Both the position numbers and the translations under genes were made by a program. A model generated the notes under the pieces. The model was not told the DNA's origin. It saw only the letters and a list, made by a program, of their open reading frames with translations, and did no database searches. 6,712 bases of DNA from Halococcaceae archaeon (GTDB lineage Archaea > Halobacteriota > Halobacteria > Halobacteriales > Halalkalicoccaceae). Location: NCBI GenBank assembly GCA_007129135.1, contig SKWB01000182.1, positions 1 to 6,712 of the forward strand, given 5' to 3'. This document shows positions 3,765 through 6,712 of the stretch, piece after piece (position 1 is the first letter of the stretch; each line of letters begins with the position of its first letter).

Positions 3765-5225
3765 ATGGGGGCGATAGAGGACGTCTACGACGACCTCGAC
3801 ACCGACGTCCCGCTCTCCGAGTTCAGGGCGGCGGTCGAGGCGAAGGTCGAACAGATGGGTGGGCTCGCGGACGACGAGACCGCAGCGATGCTGATCGCCC
3901 ACGAGCTCTCCGACGACGAGGTCTCGGGCGTCGCCGACATCGAGCCGGGGGTGGAGGAGGTGAAGTTCCTCGCGAAGGTCACCTCCGTCGGCGAGCTGCG
4001 CACCTTCGAGCGGGAGGGCGAGGACGAGCCGGGGAGGGTCGTGAACGTCGAGGCGGCCGACGAGACGGGCGTCGTACGCCTCGCCTTCTGGGACGACCAG
4101 GCCGCCGCCGTCGCCGAAGAGGGCTTCGAGGAGGGCACCGTCCTCCGGGTGAAGGGCCGCCCGAAGGAGGGGCTGAACGGCATCGAGGTGAGCGTCTACG
4201 AGGCACAGGTCGACGAGGACGCCGAGATCGAGGTGGCGCTCACCGACGAGGTCCGGATCGAGGACCTCGCGCTCGGCCAGTCGGACGTGAGCGTCGAGGG
4301 ACGGGTGCTCGACGTCGGCTCGATCCGGACGTTCGACCGCGACGACGGTTCCGAGGGGCGGGTCGCGAACCTCTCGATCGGCGACGAGACCGGTCGGGTC
4401 AGAGTGACGCTCTGGGACGAGCGGACCGAGGAGACCGAGGCGGTGTCGGTCGGCGAGAGCGTGGAGGTGGTCGACGGCTACGTCAGGGAGCGCGACGGCA
4501 GCCTCGAACTCCACGTCGGGAACCGGGGTGCGGTGGAGACGATCGACGCCGAGATCGAGTACGTCCCACAGACGACGCCGATCGAGGCGCTCGAACTCGA
4601 CCAGGTCGTGGACATCGGCGGGGTGATCCGGTCGGTCGATCCGGTCAGGACGTTCGACCGCGACGACGGCTCCGAGGGACAGGTCAGGAACGTCCGCGTG
4701 CAGGACGAGACCGGCGACATCCGGGTCGCGCTCTGGGGCGAGAAGGCCGACGTCGACCTCGGGCCGGGCGACACCGCCTACTTCACCGACGTGGAGATCA
4801 GGGACGGCTGGCAGGAGGACCTCGAGGCCTCCGCCGGCTGGCGCTCGACGGTGACCGTGATGGACGCGTCGGGTCCCGCTCCTACGAGTTCCGACGGCTC
4901 GGCGAGCCTCTCGTCGTTCGGCGAGAGCGCGGACACGGGCGCGACCGGGTCGACGGCGGAGGCCGACGACGCGGAGAGCGCGTCCGAACCCGGAGGGACG
5001 ACGATCGGGGACGAGGAGGACGGCGGGGGCGGAGCCGAGGGCCGCGAGGAGGGGGCGGTCGTCGAGTTCACGGGCGTCGTCGTCCAGCCGGGCGATCCGA
5101 CGATCCTCGACGACGGCGAGGAGACGATGCGCGTCGTGACCGACGCCGATCTCAGCCTGGGCGAGGAGGTCACCGCCAGGGGGACGATGCGGGAGGGCCG
5201 ACTCGACGCGGAGGAGCTGTTCTGA
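3765..5225 (+). CDS. rpa2: Replication protein A / single-stranded DNA-binding protein (RPA2-type)
   Basis: This 486-residue protein probably coats ssDNA in replication, repair and recombination. Residues 1-60 are an acidic helical region (including LADDETAAMLIAHELSDDEV). Three OB folds follow, at about 66-148, 174-258 and 280-367. Each carries an RTF motif (R79, R188, R295) followed by a strand pattern ending in DETG and then a Trp (W109, W217, W324), probably used in base stacking. A low-complexity Ser/Gly/Asp/Glu linker (about 368-430) leads to a short fourth OB-like segment (431-486) ending DAEELF. There is no cysteine, so the zinc finger found in haloarchaeal RPA1 and RPA3 is absent, and no RPA-associated (COG3390-type) partner gene is adjacent. 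Both points favour the stand-alone RPA2 type of Haloferax volcanii. OB2 and OB3 share an almost identical stretch of DNA. The histone gene follows after 39 nt. Confidence 0.92.
   Translation: MGAIEDVYDDLDTDVPLSEFRAAVEAKVEQMGGLADDETAAMLIAHELSDDEVSGVADIEPGVEEVKFLAKVTSVGELRTFEREGEDEPGRVVNVEAADETGVVRLAFWDDQAAAVAEEGFEEGTVLRVKGRPKEGLNGIEVSVYEAQVDEDAEIEVALTDEVRIEDLALGQSDVSVEGRVLDVGSIRTFDRDDGSEGRVANLSIGDETGRVRVTLWDERTEETEAVSVGESVEVVDGYVRERDGSLELHVGNRGAVETIDAEIEYVPQTTPIEALELDQVVDIGGVIRSVDPVRTFDRDDGSEGQVRNVRVQDETGDIRVALWGEKADVDLGPGDTAYFTDVEIRDGWQEDLEASAGWRSTVTVMDASGPAPTSSDGSASLSSFGESADTGATGSTAEADDAESASEPGGTTIGDEEDGGGGAEGREEGAVVEFTGVVVQPGDPTILDDGEETMRVVTDADLSLGEEVTARGTMREGRLDAEELF
4327..4357 (+). repeat. 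Intragenic direct repeat, copy 1 (OB fold 2 of RPA)
   Basis: This 31-nt stretch encodes RTFDRDDGSEG (residues 188-198). It matches copy 2 at 4648-4678 at 30 of 31 positions, with only a synonymous T/C difference at 4349/4670. The copies are 321 nt (107 codons) apart, in frame, at equivalent positions of adjacent OB folds. Confidence 0.85.
4648..4678 (+). repeat. Intragenic direct repeat, copy 2 (OB fold 3 of RPA)
   Basis: This second copy of the 31-nt repeat encodes the same RTFDRDDGSEG (residues 295-305). The flanking sequence of OB3 is clearly more diverged from OB2 than this block, so local homogenisation or strong constraint at both protein and codon level is suggested. Confidence 0.85.
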
Positions 5226-5228
5226 TGG

Positions 5229-5241
5229 ATAAACCCTTAAG
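5229..5241 (+). promoter_or_regulatory. TATA box for the histone-deacetylase operon
   Basis: ATAAACCCTTAAG starts four bases after the RPA stop. Its CTTAAG core is centred about 27 nt before the histone ATG at 5265. This is the best promoter match in the window and predicts a leaderless histone message transcribed separately from RPA, even though the genes are only 39 nt apart. Confidence 0.65.
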
Positions 5242-5264
5242 CGCTCCACCGGTACGAAGGGGAT

Positions 5265-5696
5265 ATGGGCGTTGAGCTACCGTTCGCGCCGGTCGACGCG
5301 ATCATCAGACGGAACGCGGACGGGCTACGAGTCAGTGCCGACGCCGCCGAAGCGCTCGCCGAACGGATCGAGGACCGGGGATCGACCCTCGCGGTCGACG
5401 CCGCCGAACGGGCGACCGCCGACGGACGGAAGACCCTGATGGCCGAGGACTTCGGCGTCGGGTCCGTTCCCGACGCGGAGACGCTCGAACTCCCGATCGC
5501 GCCGGTCGACCGGATCGCACGCATCGAGATCGACGACAGCTACCGCGTGGGGATGGACGCCCGGATCGCGCTCGCGGAGATCCTGGAGGGGTACGCCGAC
5601 GAGGTCGCGGCGGGGGCGACCACGCTCGCCCACCACGCGAAGCGGCGAACGGTGAAAGCAGAGGACGTCGAGACCTACCTCGAACTGGTCGGCTGA
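5265..5696 (+). CDS. hstA: Archaeal histone, fused two-fold (doublet) haloarchaeal type
   Basis: The 143-residue protein contains two histone folds in tandem, at about 4-64 and 75-141. Together they should act as an intramolecular dimer. Each repeats the HMf pattern: ELPFAPVDAIIRR...RVSADA...GRKTLMAED in fold 1, and ELPIAPVDRIAR...YRVGMDARIALAEIL...KRRTVKAED in fold 2. The paired Arg/Thr of the L2 DNA-contact loop are present in both (R55/T57 and R127/T129). By my count there are 29 Asp/Glu against 16 Arg/Lys (net about -13), with only three lysines (K56, K126, K131), unlike basic methanogen histones. Fold 2 is closer to canonical HMfB than fold 1. A strong TATA box precedes the leaderless start. 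The deacetylase gene starts 3 nt after the stop. Whether it packages DNA globally or acts as a transcription factor-like protein cannot be decided here. Confidence 0.95.
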   Translation: MGVELPFAPVDAIIRRNADGLRVSADAAEALAERIEDRGSTLAVDAAERATADGRKTLMAEDFGVGSVPDAETLELPIAPVDRIARIEIDDSYRVGMDARIALAEILEGYADEVAAGATTLAHHAKRRTVKAEDVETYLELVG

Positions 5697-5699
5697 ACC

Positions 5700-6710
<1,011 letters not shown>

Positions 6711-6712
6711 TA

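Noticed and set aside
4866..5055. Low-complexity Ser/Gly/Asp/Glu region in RPA as a possible frameshift or mobile insertion
   Set aside because: The frame is continuous, G/C third-base bias is maintained, and flexible acidic linkers are common in haloarchaeal proteins. No repeats or duplicated target sites flank it.
3732..5249. Open frame of 505 codons on the minus strand, antisense to RPA
   Set aside because: It mirrors the RPA frame almost exactly, has no recognisable motif and low-complexity Arg/Leu/Val/Asp composition. It is explained by the lack of stop codons in GC-rich antisense DNA. RPA has clear OB-fold motifs.
3284..5275. Open frame of 663 codons on the plus strand across uspA and RPA
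   Set aside because: It is extremely Arg/Gly-rich and crosses two recognised genes in another frame with no family motif. It is a GC-driven shadow frame.

Overview
This window comes from a haloarchaeon (class Halobacteria). It is GC-rich with strong G/C bias at third codon positions. The predicted proteins are very acidic. Starts lack Shine-Dalgarno sequences, and most are preceded by a TATA-like box about 25-30 nt upstream, as in leaderless haloarchaeal transcripts. The gene families (acidic CspA, RPA with tandem OB folds, doublet archaeal histone, class II-type histone deacetylase, ArsR/ArsM) fit this assignment. The genus cannot be fixed from the sequence alone.

Layout. (1) 1-126 is the 3' end of a cold-shock domain gene, followed by a T-rich stretch. 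(2) On the minus strand, 243-1959 holds a four-helix membrane protein (243-758) with its own TATA-like box, and an arsRM pair. The arsR gene (1609-1959) overlaps arsM (824-1612) by an ATGA start/stop junction. The arsR promoter region is AT-rich and full of short palindromes. (3) 2155-2433 is a small acidic haloarchaeal protein (DUF6360-like). It converges on a YihY/BrkB-type membrane protein (2434-3216, minus), and the two genes share the palindrome TGATCA as back-to-back stop codons. (4) A UspA protein (3310-3720) diverges from the BrkB gene, with a perfect 7-2-7 palindrome ending one base before its ATG. (5) 3765-6710 is a DNA-packaging and chromatin block on the plus strand: a three-plus-OB-fold RPA, a two-fold archaeal histone with a clear TATA box, and a histone deacetylase starting 3 nt after the histone stop.

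How it works together. ArsR probably senses As(III) and derepresses ArsM, which methylates it; no arsenic pump or reductase is visible here. In the last block, an ssDNA-binding protein, a histone and a lysine deacetylase are neighbours. The histone and deacetylase are almost certainly co-transcribed. The histone carries only three lysines, and all lie in or next to the DNA-contacting L2 loops, so they are an obvious candidate substrate.

No intergenic stretch exceeds 300 nt. I see no tRNA, rRNA, CRISPR, insertion sequence or integrase. The many other long open frames are GC-driven shadows. I see no wholly novel multi-gene system. The points most worth checking are the histone/HDAC pairing, the mixed cysteine set of ArsR, the upstream palindromes, and the near-identical DNA repeat inside the RPA gene.
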